Source: Pullulanibacillus camelliae (GTDB lineage Bacteria > Bacillota > Bacilli > Bacillales > Sporolactobacillaceae). Taken from it: a stretch of DNA of 64,000 bases. The translations under genes were made by a program, and so were the position numbers. Location: NCBI RefSeq assembly GCF_014642655.1, contig NZ_BMIR01000002.1, forward strand, positions 113,025 to 177,024, written 5' to 3'. Shown one piece after another: positions 7,484 through 16,544 of the stretch. The first letter of the stretch is position 1. Each line of letters starts with the position of its first letter. The notes under the pieces are model-generated. The model had not been told where the DNA came from. It was given only the letters and a program-made list of their open reading frames with translations, and ran no database searches.

Positions 7484-8875
7484 TTAGCTCACAGGGAGTA
7501 CTTCATCCTCTTTTTTATCAGTAGGCGATTGAAACGTGCGAATCCAGCGATAACGATTGACTTTTACAATAGCAACAAAGCATTTTAAAATCTGATCGGA
7601 CTTGAGACAAATAAAAACCATTAGTGGTGAAAGGTGCAAGGCAAAGGCACATAAGGATGAGGCTGGAAGGACAATCAACCACATAAAAATACTATCATTG
7701 TACAGTACAAAGCGCGTATCTCCTCCCGCACGGACAATGCCTGTCAAAGCCGGCATCTGATAAGCCGTTCCACAGACTGTGATGGAAAGCACGATCATGA
7801 ACTGTAGCGAAAGGTCGCGAGCTTCTGCTGTAATTGAATAAAAATCGAGTACGAAATCCTTTAGAATAAAAAGAATGAGACCGGTAAAAAGTCCAAATGC
7901 GAGATATAGGATCTGAAGTGTTTTGGCATAGGCCCTAATTTTATCCATATCCCCCTTGCCAATGGTTTTGCCAATTACAACAGTGGTGGCATTCGCAGAG
8001 GCATAAATTCCCACCGTTACAATGCCAAAGAGGGTCGTTGCGATACTGTTTGCGGCAATTGCGGTACCTCCCATATGCCCCAAAATAGCGGTTTGTATGG
8101 CCATCGCAACACCCCAAATAAAATTGGACATAAGGATGGGGGACCCGATCTTAATGTATTGTTTTAGCAACTCTTTTTCCATCTTAAAGAAATCATGTAG
8201 TTTTAACATAAGCTTCCGGTCAAAGCGTTTAACGTAGAGACAAATGATCACGAGCTCGATGATTCTTGCTGCTAATGTGGCGATGGCGGAGCCTTTTATA
8301 CCCAGCTCTGGAAAACCTAAATGGCCATAAATTAAAAGGTAGTTCAGACAGATGTTAATGATCAGCGTAGAGGAGGACAGGATAAACCCAATTTTTACTG
8401 TCTCTACACTTCGGAGTGTTGCAAGCAGTATGTTGGTTATGGCAAAAAAGATATAGGAAAAGCAGATTATCTGTACATATTTTGTTCCTTCGTGGATCAC
8501 GCTCGTATCGTTAGTAAATAAAGCCATGCAGCCTTCAGGAAAGAAAAAGACAACCGCCCATATGATTAAACCGACGAGGATAGACAGGCGCATGCCAATG
8601 CTAGCGATTTTTTTTATGGAAGGGATATCCTTGGCCCCCCAATATCTTGAAGCCATAATGACCAAACCTTCTCCTACACCCATCACCAGCATTTGCAGCA
8701 CAAACTGAATTTGATTAGCAAGCGCGACCCCAGATAGTGCAGATTCACTATATCCGCCTACAAGGAAGTTATCGGACAGGTTAACGCCAAATGTAATCAT
8801 ATTCTGGAGGCCAATGATGATGGTTAAGGCAAAGAATGAGTGATAAAATGGCTTTTCACGGACGAATAAGCTCAT
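7484..8875 (-). CDS. MATE family multidrug/metabolite efflux transporter
   Basis: A 463-residue integral membrane protein with about twelve hydrophobic helices in two MATE repeats (residues about 15-220 and 235-440). It belongs to the NorM/DinF-type superfamily, which exports cationic or aromatic compounds using a sodium or proton gradient. The ATG at 8875 has AAGAAGG 8 bases upstream. It stands alone, with more than 250 bases to the next minus-strand gene. The substrate cannot be told. Confidence 0.9.
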   Translation of the reverse strand: MSLFVREKPFYHSFFALTIIIGLQNMITFGVNLSDNFLVGGYSESALSGVALANQIQFVLQMLVMGVGEGLVIMASRYWGAKDIPSIKKIASIGMRLSILVGLIIWAVVFFFPEGCMALFTNDTSVIHEGTKYVQIICFSYIFFAITNILLATLRSVETVKIGFILSSSTLIINICLNYLLIYGHLGFPELGIKGSAIATLAARIIELVIICLYVKRFDRKLMLKLHDFFKMEKELLKQYIKIGSPILMSNFIWGVAMAIQTAILGHMGGTAIAANSIATTLFGIVTVGIYASANATTVVIGKTIGKGDMDKIRAYAKTLQILYLAFGLFTGLILFILKDFVLDFYSITAEARDLSLQFMIVLSITVCGTAYQMPALTGIVRAGGDTRFVLYNDSIFMWLIVLPASSLCAFALHLSPLMVFICLKSDQILKCFVAIVKVNRYRWIRTFQSPTDKKEDEVLPVS

Positions 8876-9100
8876 AAGTAGAACCTTCTTTATATTAGAT
8901 TGTCATTGCATAAATTGCTCTAAATACAAATTGTTAACGTTATCATAAAAGGGGTTTAAAAGAAGCTGCTGCTGATTAGTGCAACGTGTAACGCCTTCCT
9001 TTTTACTTTTTATAGAGATAGTGTGATTTTATCAGATTATTAATAAAAAACAAGAATTTTGCATCGTTTATTTTTCCTGCACTATAGTACTTTGCAAGGG

Positions 9101-9150
9101 CAAAAGAAAAGGACAGCTCCCTTGTTGTTCATCAACAAAAGAAGTGTCCA
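9101..9150 (-). terminator. Rho-independent terminator of the small-gene pair
   Basis: Read on the minus strand after the DUF4023 stop: GGACA ... TTGTTG ... CAACAA ... TGTCC, a nested stem ending in TTTTCTTTT. Confidence 0.6.
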
Positions 9151-9155
9151 GAGAC

Positions 9156-9287
9156 TCATTTATTAGTGCTGTGCTGTTTGCCCGGGAGCTGACGATTGTC
9201 ATGCCCTTTGTTTTGCCGCTTTTCGTTTTTCTCAGCTTTCGCTTGACGCTCATGTATTTTTTCCACAAATTCATGCGTGTCTTCCAT
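9156..9287 (-). CDS. DUF4023 family small protein
   Basis: A 43-residue, highly charged protein beginning MEDTHEFVEKIHERQAKAEK and ending KQHSTNK. It resembles the small DUF4023 proteins of Bacillales (HEFVEKxHExQxK core, LPxKQH tail). A good AGGAGG site lies 8 bases before the ATG at 9287 and a terminator follows the stop. The function of the family is unknown. It sits 17 bases behind another tiny gene, with which it is probably co-transcribed. An overlapping 68-residue frame in another phase is a shadow. Confidence 0.75.
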   Translation of the reverse strand: MEDTHEFVEKIHERQAKAEKNEKRQNKGHDNRQLPGKQHSTNK

Positions 9288-9304
9288 ACCGTGTTCCTCC
9301 TAGG

Positions 9305-9466
9305 TTATCCTTGGCTATCTTCACTATTTTTGTGTGCCTCGTAGGTTGCAAAATCGGCAACGACTCTTCCAGACTTATCTGGGGTCTTCTCCTCAGTCAT
9401 TGATGTGTTAAGACCATTTTCTGGGTGTCCCTTTTTCTTATGATTAAAGCTTTTACCTCGACCCAT
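9305..9466 (-). CDS. Small basic protein of unknown function
   Basis: A 53-residue hydrophilic protein starting MGRGKSFNHKKKGHPENG and ending in acidic residues. The ATG at 9466 is preferred because AAGGAG lies about 9 bases upstream; a longer frame from 9511 lacks such a site. The MGRG and NHK pattern recalls small Bacillales proteins such as the YfhD group, but I cannot assign it. It forms a two-gene unit with the DUF4023 gene downstream. Confidence 0.6.
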   Translation of the reverse strand: MGRGKSFNHKKKGHPENGLNTSMTEEKTPDKSGRVVADFATYEAHKNSEDSQG

Positions 9467-9825
9467 CCTCATTTTCTCCTTTCCTAATTTTAGTTTAGTT
9501 TTAGCCAACATTGCGAATTTATAACTGTAAGGTTTTTACTTTTAATGAGATTGCGTCGTGCATTAAGAAATTTTACTTATTCGTTTTAACTTTGTACCTT
9601 TTTAAATCATACAAAGTCGCAGATGAGAGAGGCTACGTTTCCATAGGGAACATCAGCATAGGACTGAAAAAGGGTGGGATAAAACTAAAATAGACACTCT
9701 AATAGCAAACGATAGGATTTTGAAAATTGACAGGAAGAACAGAAGTGCAGCCACTCCTATGGGGAAAAGCACATGGCCACTAAGAAGTTCCCTTTTCTTA
9801 TTTTTATGGTGTAGAAAAAGAAGGT

Positions 9826-9993
9826 CTTTCGGGGGTCCCGATTGTATGTCGGAGGCGGTGCCAGTGGAAAGTGGAATGTTTGATGGAGCGCTTTATGACT
9901 CCATCAAAAAGCCGAACGCATTCACCAATTCTATGCGTTCGACTTCTCTATGAGCTTCAATACTTCTGTTCCAGCCTCTTTAAAATTCTTAGC
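9826..9993. repeat. Interspersed repeat C, copy 1
   Basis: Shares strings with 16676-16937: GTGGAAAG, GGAGTGT/GGAATGT, GCGCTT, ATGCGTTCG, TTCTCTATGAGCT, AGCC and AGCATTAA occur in the same order. Both copies end exactly at the 3' end of a minus-strand gene. It does not look coding. The 9512-9825 stretch before it has no supported gene. Confidence 0.6.
9906..9940 (-). terminator. Terminator of the aldo/keto reductase gene at 9995
   Basis: On the minus strand GAACGCAT pairs with ATGCGTTC around 11 bases, followed by GGCTTTTT. The hairpin is inside repeat C copy 1, so the repeat supplies the gene's terminator. Confidence 0.6.
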
Positions 9994-9994
9994 A

Positions 9995-10837
9995 TTAAAA
10001 TTCCTCGTAAGTCGCTGGATCTTGGTTTTTTAGGCGACCATCGGAGTGAGAGAGGTCAGAAATTTTCTTCATTTCAGCTTCATCTAAAGAAAAATCAAAA
10101 ATGGAGATATTCTCAAGCTGACGCTTTGGAGAAGCAGACTTTGGAATGGAAATGTCCCCGAGTTGATAATGCCAGCGCAAGATGATCTGCGCTATCGTTT
10201 TTTGATGGTGCTGAGCAATATGTTGGAGAACAACATTGTCCAGGATTTCACTTGCTCGTGCTAAAGGACTCCAGGACTCTGTTACAACTTGACGCTCCTG
10301 GTGCCAGCTTCTTTGAGCCTCTTGATTGAAAAAGGGGTGCAATTCGATCTGATTGATGCTTGGCATCACTCCAGTTTCGGTTTCTAAACGCTCAAGATGC
10401 TCAGGGAGGAAATTGCAGACACCGATAGAACGAATGAATCCCCATTTTTGGGCGTCAATTAAAGCCTGCCAGGCTTCTACATATTGGTCTTGTTTTGGGT
10501 TAGGCCAGTGGATCAAATAGAGATCATAATAGTCAAGGTTAGCGCGATATAAAGACTCCTGGATGGTCGTAACCGCTTTGTTATAGGAGTGGTAGCGTCC
10601 AGGCAATTTTGAGGTAATCTTGAGTGCGTGTCGAGGAATAGACGTGCGTCTGATGGCTTCTCCGACAGTGCCTTCATTTTCGTAATTATAAGCAGTATCA
10701 ATGAGTCGATAGCCGATATCAATGGCGTTTACGATGGCATTGGCTCCTTCATTCCCATTGAGATTATATGTACCAAGGCCGATAACAGGTAACGTCATGC
10801 CATCATGAAGGGTGATCTCAGGAATTGATGGTTTCAA
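9995..10837 (-). CDS. Aldo/keto reductase, diketogluconate reductase/YvgN type
   Basis: A 280-residue NADPH-dependent aldehyde/ketone reductase. The catalytic tetrad D47, Y52 (LIDTAYNY), K77 (ITSKL) and H110 (LIHWPNP) is intact. The cofactor motif IPKSA near the C-terminus is typical of the AKR5 branch that includes YvgN and 2,5-diketogluconate reductase. The start is TTG at 10837 with GGGAG 9 bases upstream. It lies downstream of the PTS operon but a terminator separates them. Detoxification of methylglyoxal or small aldehydes is a plausible role, not proven. Confidence 0.88.
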   Translation of the reverse strand: MKPSIPEITLHDGMTLPVIGLGTYNLNGNEGANAIVNAIDIGYRLIDTAYNYENEGTVGEAIRRTSIPRHALKITSKLPGRYHSYNKAVTTIQESLYRANLDYYDLYLIHWPNPKQDQYVEAWQALIDAQKWGFIRSIGVCNFLPEHLERLETETGVMPSINQIELHPFFNQEAQRSWHQERQVVTESWSPLARASEILDNVVLQHIAQHHQKTIAQIILRWHYQLGDISIPKSASPKRQLENISIFDFSLDEAEMKKISDLSHSDGRLKNQDPATYEEF

Positions 10838-10899
10838 AACATAGCACTCCCTTTCATTTTTGTTTTAGGTTAACACATTTGTAATCGCTTGTATAATGG

Positions 10900-10930
10900 A
10901 AGCCACCGTTTATTCTGAACGGTGGCTTTT
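10900..10930 (-). terminator. Terminator after the PTS IIA gene
   Basis: AGCCACCG pairs with CGGTGGCT around an 11-base loop, 10 bases after the IIA stop. The U-run is clearer on the opposite strand (CTTTT), so it may work in both directions. Confidence 0.6.
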
Positions 10931-10940
10931 GGACAATGAA

Positions 10941-11396
10941 TTAGGCAATTTCCTTTAAAAGGGTTATGACTTCGTCTTTGTTCTCAGCATGGATGAGGGC
11001 CTCTCTAAAGTCTTCGTCCATCAATTTTCGAGAGAGCATTTGCAGAATTTTTAAATGTGTGTCGCCAGCAGCTTTTTCTGGGACAGCTATCATAAAGATC
11101 AAGTTGGCTTTTGTTCCGTCAATGCTCTGCCAGTCAACGCCCTCCTTTTTAAGACCAAAGGCAACGCGTGGGGCTTCAACAGCCTTCGATTTTCCATGGG
11201 GAATAGCGATGCCGTAGCCGATGCCTGTACTGGATTCCTTTTCGCGCCCATCTAAGGCTTTACGGAATTTTTTCTTCTTTTTGATGACGCCTGTGGCATC
11301 AATTTTATCAACGAGCTCGTCCATCACTTCGTCTTTGCTATTTCCCTGAAGCTCCATTATGATTAAGTCTTCACTCATTAGATCAAATAATCCCAT
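10941..11396 (-). CDS. PTS fructose/mannose-type IIA component
   Basis: A 151-residue cytoplasmic phosphocarrier of the fructose-mannitol IIA family. The active-site histidine is H67 in IAIPHGKS, which takes phosphate from HPr and passes it to IIB. It lies 18 bases behind the IIBC gene and completes a regulator-IIBC-IIA operon. In B. subtilis FruA and ManP the IIA domain is fused to the transporter; here it is a separate protein. A terminator follows. Confidence 0.9.
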   Translation of the reverse strand: MGLFDLMSEDLIIMELQGNSKDEVMDELVDKIDATGVIKKKKKFRKALDGREKESSTGIGYGIAIPHGKSKAVEAPRVAFGLKKEGVDWQSIDGTKANLIFMIAVPEKAAGDTHLKILQMLSRKLMDEDFREALIHAENKDEVITLLKEIA

Positions 11397-11414
11397 TATA
11401 CGTCAAACCTTTCC

Positions 11415-12812
11415 TTAAGCTTTTACTTTTCGTTTTAAAAGATTGGCCATCAAGGCGGTGACTAAGACGCCGACGATAATGGCTACAAAGAACATAATGA
11501 CATGACTGACCGCACCGAACGCTGCGACAATTGGACCGCCATGGGGCACTCTGTCAGTGACACCAAAGACCATGCCAATAATGGCACCAACGATTGCCCC
11601 AGCCATATTGCTTGGGATGACACGCAGTGGATCGCCAGCTGCTAGGGGAATCGCACCTTCAGTGATTCCAAATAAGCCCATAGTAAAGGAGGCTTTCCCG
11701 GCTTCTTGCTCTTCTGGAGCGTATTTCTTTTTCCCTAAAAATGTCGCGAGTCCCATGCCGATAGGAGGAACACAAATAGCAATGGCAATTGGACCCATGA
11801 TCTCAGTGTTTCCTTGAGCAATCATTGCAGAGCCAAATAGAAAGGCAACCTTATTGAATGGGCCTCCCATATCAAAGGCAATCATTGCCCCGAGGATCAC
11901 CGCTAGGATGATTTTGCTGGCTCCTTGCATACCGTTTAATCCATTTTCAAGCCCCGTCATAAGTGAAGCAATAGGATGACCTAAGACAAGAATGAAGATG
12001 CCTCCAGCAATGGCAGCAGTCAATAAAGGAATGACCAAAATAGGCATAATGGGTTGAATCATCTTCGGCGCTTTCCACATCTTAATTAGTTTAGCGATAT
12101 AGCCTACAAGGAAGCCTGCTATAATACCACCGATAAATCCAGCACCAGCATCACTGTGATAAAAGCTTCCTGTATTAGCGATGAAGCCGACAATCATACC
12201 GGGTGCAAGTCCAGGACGGTCAGCAATACTCATTGCAATAAAGCCCGAGAGTATGGGGACCATGAGTTGGAAGCCAAGACCACCGATTTGTTGGACTTGG
12301 TACCAGAATGAATCTTTAGGAATTTGAATGCCATTTGCAGTCGCGTGCCCACCGAAGGCAAGAGCAATCGCAGTGAACAAGCCACCAATGACAACAAACG
12401 GAATCATATAGGAGACCCCATTCATCAAATCGCGATAAAAGGCAGGCTGTCCAGATTTACTGGTGCCCTTTTGAGCGGTCTCTTTATTACCAGTGCCTTG
12501 ATAGACCGGTACATCGTCCGTCTTAAAACGGGTGATGAGTTCCTCAGGTTTACGAATTCCATCCGAAACAGGCACCTCGATGAGCCTTTTTCCGACAAAA
12601 CGATCTTTAGCTACGGTCTTATCGGCAGAAATAATAATGCCGTCGGCTTCAGCAATTTCTTTTTCGGTCAATGCATTGTCGACACCCACAGAACCTTGTG
12701 TTTCGACTTTCATACCAACGCCCATTTCATCGGCTGCCTTTTGCAGATTTTCAGCCGCCATATACGTATGGGCAATCCCGTTAGGACAGGATGTAATAGC
12801 AAGTAATTTCAT
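11415..12812 (-). CDS. PTS fructose/mannose-type IIBC transporter
   Basis: A 465-residue sugar transporter. The N-terminal IIB domain (about 1-105) has its phospho-cysteine at C9 (ITSCPNGIAHT), a linker follows at 106-135, and the IIC membrane domain (about 140-460) takes up and phosphorylates the sugar. The ATG at 12812 is chosen because the AAGGAGG embedded in the end of the regulator gene is 8 bases upstream; the longer GTG frame from 12836 lacks this. It is 1 base from the regulator stop, so translation is probably coupled. Fructose or mannose is the likely substrate; sequence alone does not decide. Confidence 0.9.
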   Translation of the reverse strand: MKLLAITSCPNGIAHTYMAAENLQKAADEMGVGMKVETQGSVGVDNALTEKEIAEADGIIISADKTVAKDRFVGKRLIEVPVSDGIRKPEELITRFKTDDVPVYQGTGNKETAQKGTSKSGQPAFYRDLMNGVSYMIPFVVIGGLFTAIALAFGGHATANGIQIPKDSFWYQVQQIGGLGFQLMVPILSGFIAMSIADRPGLAPGMIVGFIANTGSFYHSDAGAGFIGGIIAGFLVGYIAKLIKMWKAPKMIQPIMPILVIPLLTAAIAGGIFILVLGHPIASLMTGLENGLNGMQGASKIILAVILGAMIAFDMGGPFNKVAFLFGSAMIAQGNTEIMGPIAIAICVPPIGMGLATFLGKKKYAPEEQEAGKASFTMGLFGITEGAIPLAAGDPLRVIPSNMAGAIVGAIIGMVFGVTDRVPHGGPIVAAFGAVSHVIMFFVAIIVGVLVTALMANLLKRKVKA

Positions 12813-12813
12813 G

Positions 12814-14763
12814 TTAGTGGCCTCCTTCACGGACAAGGTGTTGATAAAATGTCTGGTGATCTGTTGATTGCTTTAAAAGATTAAGTCTTTGTAAATCATC
12901 GGTAAGATCACTTATTTCTCTAAATAATGCACTTAATTGTTTTTTATCGAGCGCGCTGGTTGCAAGCATGAAGACAAGCTGAACAGGCTCTCCATCCCAG
13001 TCTGTCGGTTGCGCTAATTGTGCCACGGCGATGGTAGGATAATGTATCTCTTTGGCTTCACCGTGGGGAATGGCTACACCATTGCCAATATTTGTTGTTG
13101 CCAGCTTTTCTCTTTGTAAAGCAGAAGCTTTATAGTGGCGAGACACCGCTTCCTTTTTATAAAGCTGGTCGCTTAAAAACTCGATGATGGCTTTAGGCCC
13201 CTCCAGATTTACCTGTGTAAAGACTAAGTCCTTTGGAATGAGCTCTTTAAGCATGCTAGATTGGACAAAAGGATCACGTTGCTTGCGTCTGATTTTATCG
13301 ATCACTTGGTCAATCAATTTGATCTCAGCCTCCTTTAATAAAGGCGAGACAACAAGCATTTCTGTGGAAGGTTTCTCAATAGGCACGGTACTGATGATCA
13401 GATCCGGCTTATAGAACTGTATGGCTTGTCTGAGTTCATAAATTGAAACGGTATCCTTGATGTCAAGCTCGGGAAAACTGGCCTGACATTTTGCCGCAAG
13501 CAATTGAGAGGTGCCTGTTCCTGTCGTGCATACGATGAGTGACGACACACGCTGCATCTGAGATTTATTAATTCGCTCCAATGCTGCTTGAAAATGTAAG
13601 GTTAAGTAACCGATTTCGTCTTCCGGCATTTCAACGTCTAAGCCGATTAGACGGGTGCTTTCAGAAAGAATAATGTCAAACATGTACCCGTACATTTTTT
13701 TAATATCGGCAAGCAATGGGTTATAAAGCTTTAAGTGATAACGCAAACGGTTAAGGGTGGATTGTAAATGAATCATGAGACCATTTACGAGATCCTGATC
13801 ATTTAAAAAGCTAATAGAAGTGGCTGCTGAAACCCTTTCAATTAACTGAGTGGCAAGCTCATAGCTCTCGGAATTGTTCAGGCGCGCTTGCGTCGATACG
13901 TCTTTTTTATAAGCTAATCTGGCACCAATCAGATGAATGGTTATATAGGCCACCTCGGTATCAGGAATGGTGACAACAAAGACTTTTTCTAATGCTTGAG
14001 CGAGATCGCTTGCAAAATGAGATTCGCTAACCCTCTTCAGTTGTTTCACTTCTTCTATGGACAACTGAATGTGCTGGCCAAGCTTGATTCTTTTGATTGC
14101 GATGGCGATATGGATCACTAAGCTGATCATGGATTGGTCAGTAAAATGTATCCCTGATTGTGAGGCAAGCTGCCTTATTTCGTTTTGAATGAAAAGAAAT
14201 TCATAGGGAGCGATGAGCTCAGTTAAGGCAGAAAGCTCATCCGAACCTTCATAAACGCTTTCGGTGGCCTTCGATAAAGCAAGCCTTTTATTCTTTTCAG
14301 TGCCAATGATTTGAATGCCGATTTTTTGGCGGCGTTCAAGGGTAAGATCAAACCTCTGTATAAAGGCCTCGATTTCTCCAAGTGCATTGGCAAGCTTTGT
14401 TCGACTTGTGAAACACTGAGCAGCCAAATCCTGCATTCTCATAAAATGATTGGTGAGAATCAGCGTTTCAATAATCTTATAGGACAGCCATTGGTCCGAA
14501 AGAACAGTCTCATCCTTTCTTTTTAGAAAAAGAAGAAGGCGCTGTTTCTCTTCAGCTGTTCCCTTTACAAATACCCCTTGCCCACGCCTGCGAATGAGAG
14601 CAATAGCAAAGGCATGCTCTTTAATGTAATGATCAAGTACTTTAAGATCATTGCGAATGGTTTTTTCTGAGCACTCAAGTGCGGTACAAATCTCTTGAAT
14701 AGAAATGGGCTCCTGCTTTTTCTGTAAAAGTAATTCCAGCGTTTGTTCTTGTCTTTGATTCAT
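12814..14763 (-). CDS. PRD-containing PTS-type transcriptional activator (ManR/MtlR-like)
   Basis: A 649-residue regulator with helix-turn-helix domains in about 1-170 (ISIQEICTALECSEKTIRND), two PTS regulation domains (about 180-400), a galactitol-type IIB-like domain (IVCTTGTGTSQL near 410-420) and a IIA-like domain with histidine H567 (VAIPHGEA). The length and order match ManR of B. subtilis. Such proteins activate the neighbouring PTS operon when phosphorylated by HPr and not by their own IIB. It is the first gene of the operon. A perfect dyad at 14839-14860 upstream is a candidate binding site. Confidence 0.9.
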   Translation of the reverse strand: MNQRQEQTLELLLQKKQEPISIQEICTALECSEKTIRNDLKVLDHYIKEHAFAIALIRRRGQGVFVKGTAEEKQRLLLFLKRKDETVLSDQWLSYKIIETLILTNHFMRMQDLAAQCFTSRTKLANALGEIEAFIQRFDLTLERRQKIGIQIIGTEKNKRLALSKATESVYEGSDELSALTELIAPYEFLFIQNEIRQLASQSGIHFTDQSMISLVIHIAIAIKRIKLGQHIQLSIEEVKQLKRVSESHFASDLAQALEKVFVVTIPDTEVAYITIHLIGARLAYKKDVSTQARLNNSESYELATQLIERVSAATSISFLNDQDLVNGLMIHLQSTLNRLRYHLKLYNPLLADIKKMYGYMFDIILSESTRLIGLDVEMPEDEIGYLTLHFQAALERINKSQMQRVSSLIVCTTGTGTSQLLAAKCQASFPELDIKDTVSIYELRQAIQFYKPDLIISTVPIEKPSTEMLVVSPLLKEAEIKLIDQVIDKIRRKQRDPFVQSSMLKELIPKDLVFTQVNLEGPKAIIEFLSDQLYKKEAVSRHYKASALQREKLATTNIGNGVAIPHGEAKEIHYPTIAVAQLAQPTDWDGEPVQLVFMLATSALDKKQLSALFREISDLTDDLQRLNLLKQSTDHQTFYQHLVREGGH

Positions 14764-14838
14764 AACACCACTGCCTTCAGGATCAGTTTTATCCTGTATA
14801 TTTATCGTACAACTAAAGTCATGCGCAATGCGTCTATC

Positions 14839-14860
14839 TTTTACCGTTGCAGCGGTAAAA
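14839..14860. promoter_or_regulatory. Candidate operator of the PRD activator
   Basis: TTTTACCG-N6-CGGTAAAA is a perfect 8-base dyad about 76 bases upstream of the regulator ATG. On the minus strand it precedes a possible promoter (TTGCGC, 18 bases, TAAATA), the usual position for an activator site. Confidence 0.5.
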
Positions 14861-14978
14861 TGAAAATGCTTATCCTAAAGGGCACTTAGTTAGATGGCCC
14901 GTTATAGAATATGACGAATTTGGTCGCGTGCATTTTTATTTCATGCTTAAGGAAAATATAAAAGGAGGAGGATAACCT

Positions 14979-15029
14979 ATGACTTTGGCCAAGGGAAATG
15001 GGACCCTCTCTGTTTTCTTTATATCATGA
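14979..15029 (+). other. Short frame with strong ribosome site in a 580-base gene-free stretch
   Basis: A 16-codon frame (MTLAKGNGTLSVFFIS) follows AAAGGAGGAGG with 8-base spacing. Downstream, CCCCTTTTGTAC near 15048 can pair with segments around 15112-15130 (GAGTACG, then AAAGGGG), a long-range stem. It could be a leader peptide with a structured RNA, or the start of a deleted gene. The aldo/keto reductase begins 315 bases further on. Nothing else is recognised between 14861 and 15344. Confidence 0.25.
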
Positions 15030-15344
15030 CCGCTGCTTAAACTCCATCCCCTTTTGTACGGTCAGAATGTATACCTTTACTGAGGCCCTCTAAGGATGAT
15101 CGTACATCAGGGAGTACGAAGCAAAGGGGTTCAAGCTCAGTTTTCTTTATTGACTTTTTATGAAAGCTCTATGATGGGTCGTATTATTAATTGAGCGTCA
15201 AAAGCATGGGCGAATTGAAAGGGGTGTCGGGCAGATCGTTTGACTTAAAGGGATAGCCTAGTGATAATATAGGAAAAATAGGTAAAGCACAACCCTAGTC
15301 GTACATAAAGTGTCATCATTATTTGAAAAAAGGAGAGAGAGTAC

Positions 15345-16217
15345 ATGACCAATCAACACATCACCGCAGCTCAGTCTGGCACGTTTAAGATCGGTGGAGA
15401 ATTAATGGTTAATCGGTTAGGCTATGGCGCAATGCAGCTCACTGGAAAGGGGATCTGGAAGGAACCGCGTGATCCTGAGGAAGCGATTCGCGTCTTGCAA
15501 AAGGCTGTGGAACTTGGTGTTAATTTTATCGATACCGCTGATTCATATGGTCCTTTTGTTTCTAATAGACTAATCAAAAAGGCTTTACATCCTTATAAAG
15601 AGGATCTTGTCATCGCTACAAAGGTGGGTCTCACACGGAGCGGTCCGGATGATTGGCGTCCTGTTGGTCGCCCTGAGTATTTGCGACAGCAGGTTGAACT
15701 CAATCTCATTGATCTTGGGTTGGATACGATTGATCTAATGCAATTGCATCGCATCGATCCAAAGGTTCCACTTGAAGATCAGATCGGTGAACTCGCGATG
15801 ATGAAAGAGGAAGGGAAAATTCGTCATATTGGTTTAAGTCAGGTTAGCATTGAGGAGTTTGAAGCAGCAAACAAAATCACACCCATAGCTTCTGTACAGA
15901 ACTTATATAACTTAGCTAATCGTGAATCTGAGGATTTATTAAATTATTGTGAAGCTAACGGCATTGCCTTTATTCCTTGGTTCCCATTAGCTACAGGGCA
16001 ACTCGCAAAAGAGGGCAGTCCATTGAATCAGCTTGCAAGTGAGAAAGGTGTACAGCCTGCACAACTTGCTTTAGCATGGTTGCTTAAACGCTCCCCGGTT
16101 ATGTTACCTATCCCAGGTACATCTTCTGTAGGACATCTGGAAGATAACGTTGCCTCAGCAGGCATCGAATTAAGTGAAGATGAATTTAATGCATTGACCG
16201 AAGCGGTAAAAAGCTAA
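15345..16217 (+). CDS. Aldo/keto reductase, YdbC-like
   Basis: A 290-residue oxidoreductase with intact tetrad D63, Y68 (FIDTADSY), K93 (ATKVG) and H135 (MQLHRID). The C-terminal IPIPGTSS segment is the coenzyme-binding strand of this AKR branch. AAAGGAGAG precedes the ATG at 15345. It is transcribed alone and followed by a strong terminator. The physiological carbonyl substrate is unknown. Confidence 0.9.
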   Translation: MTNQHITAAQSGTFKIGGELMVNRLGYGAMQLTGKGIWKEPRDPEEAIRVLQKAVELGVNFIDTADSYGPFVSNRLIKKALHPYKEDLVIATKVGLTRSGPDDWRPVGRPEYLRQQVELNLIDLGLDTIDLMQLHRIDPKVPLEDQIGELAMMKEEGKIRHIGLSQVSIEEFEAANKITPIASVQNLYNLANRESEDLLNYCEANGIAFIPWFPLATGQLAKEGSPLNQLASEKGVQPAQLALAWLLKRSPVMLPIPGTSSVGHLEDNVASAGIELSEDEFNALTEAVKS

Positions 16218-16302
16218 TTTACGTGTAATTTGTACAAGCCTCTTGTATTTTGAAGGCACCTCATAAAGTGAGGCACGATTTTTTCAAGTAAATAGCTTGT
16301 TG

Positions 16303-16339
16303 GGCAGGAACTCGATGGTGTATCGGGTTCCTGCCTTTT
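16303..16339 (+). terminator. Rho-independent terminator of the aldo/keto reductase at 15345
   Basis: GGCAGGAAC pairs perfectly with GTTCCTGCC around 15 bases, followed by TTTT. A weaker CCTCA/TGAGG hairpin with TTTTTT lies at about 16257-16285. Confidence 0.75.
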
Positions 16340-16544
16340 CATCTTGCCAAAACTCATATCAGAAGTACAAAACAAAGTGGGCAAGTACAAGCCAAGTTTT
16401 TCTAATGATATCAGTTTTTAAATCTGTGGTGGGGGGAATACCAGTGAGAGTTAAACATGGAAGAAAATGAAAAGAGATCACCCTCATACCGAACGCAAAC
16501 GATAAGAGTTAAAAAGGATCTGGAGAAACCGGAAGCGTAGTCAA

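Noticed and set aside
8931-8945. cre-like sequence TTGTTAACGTTATCA upstream of the MATE gene
   Set aside because: It has a mismatch at a conserved A position, and catabolite control of this exporter is not expected; too weak to list.
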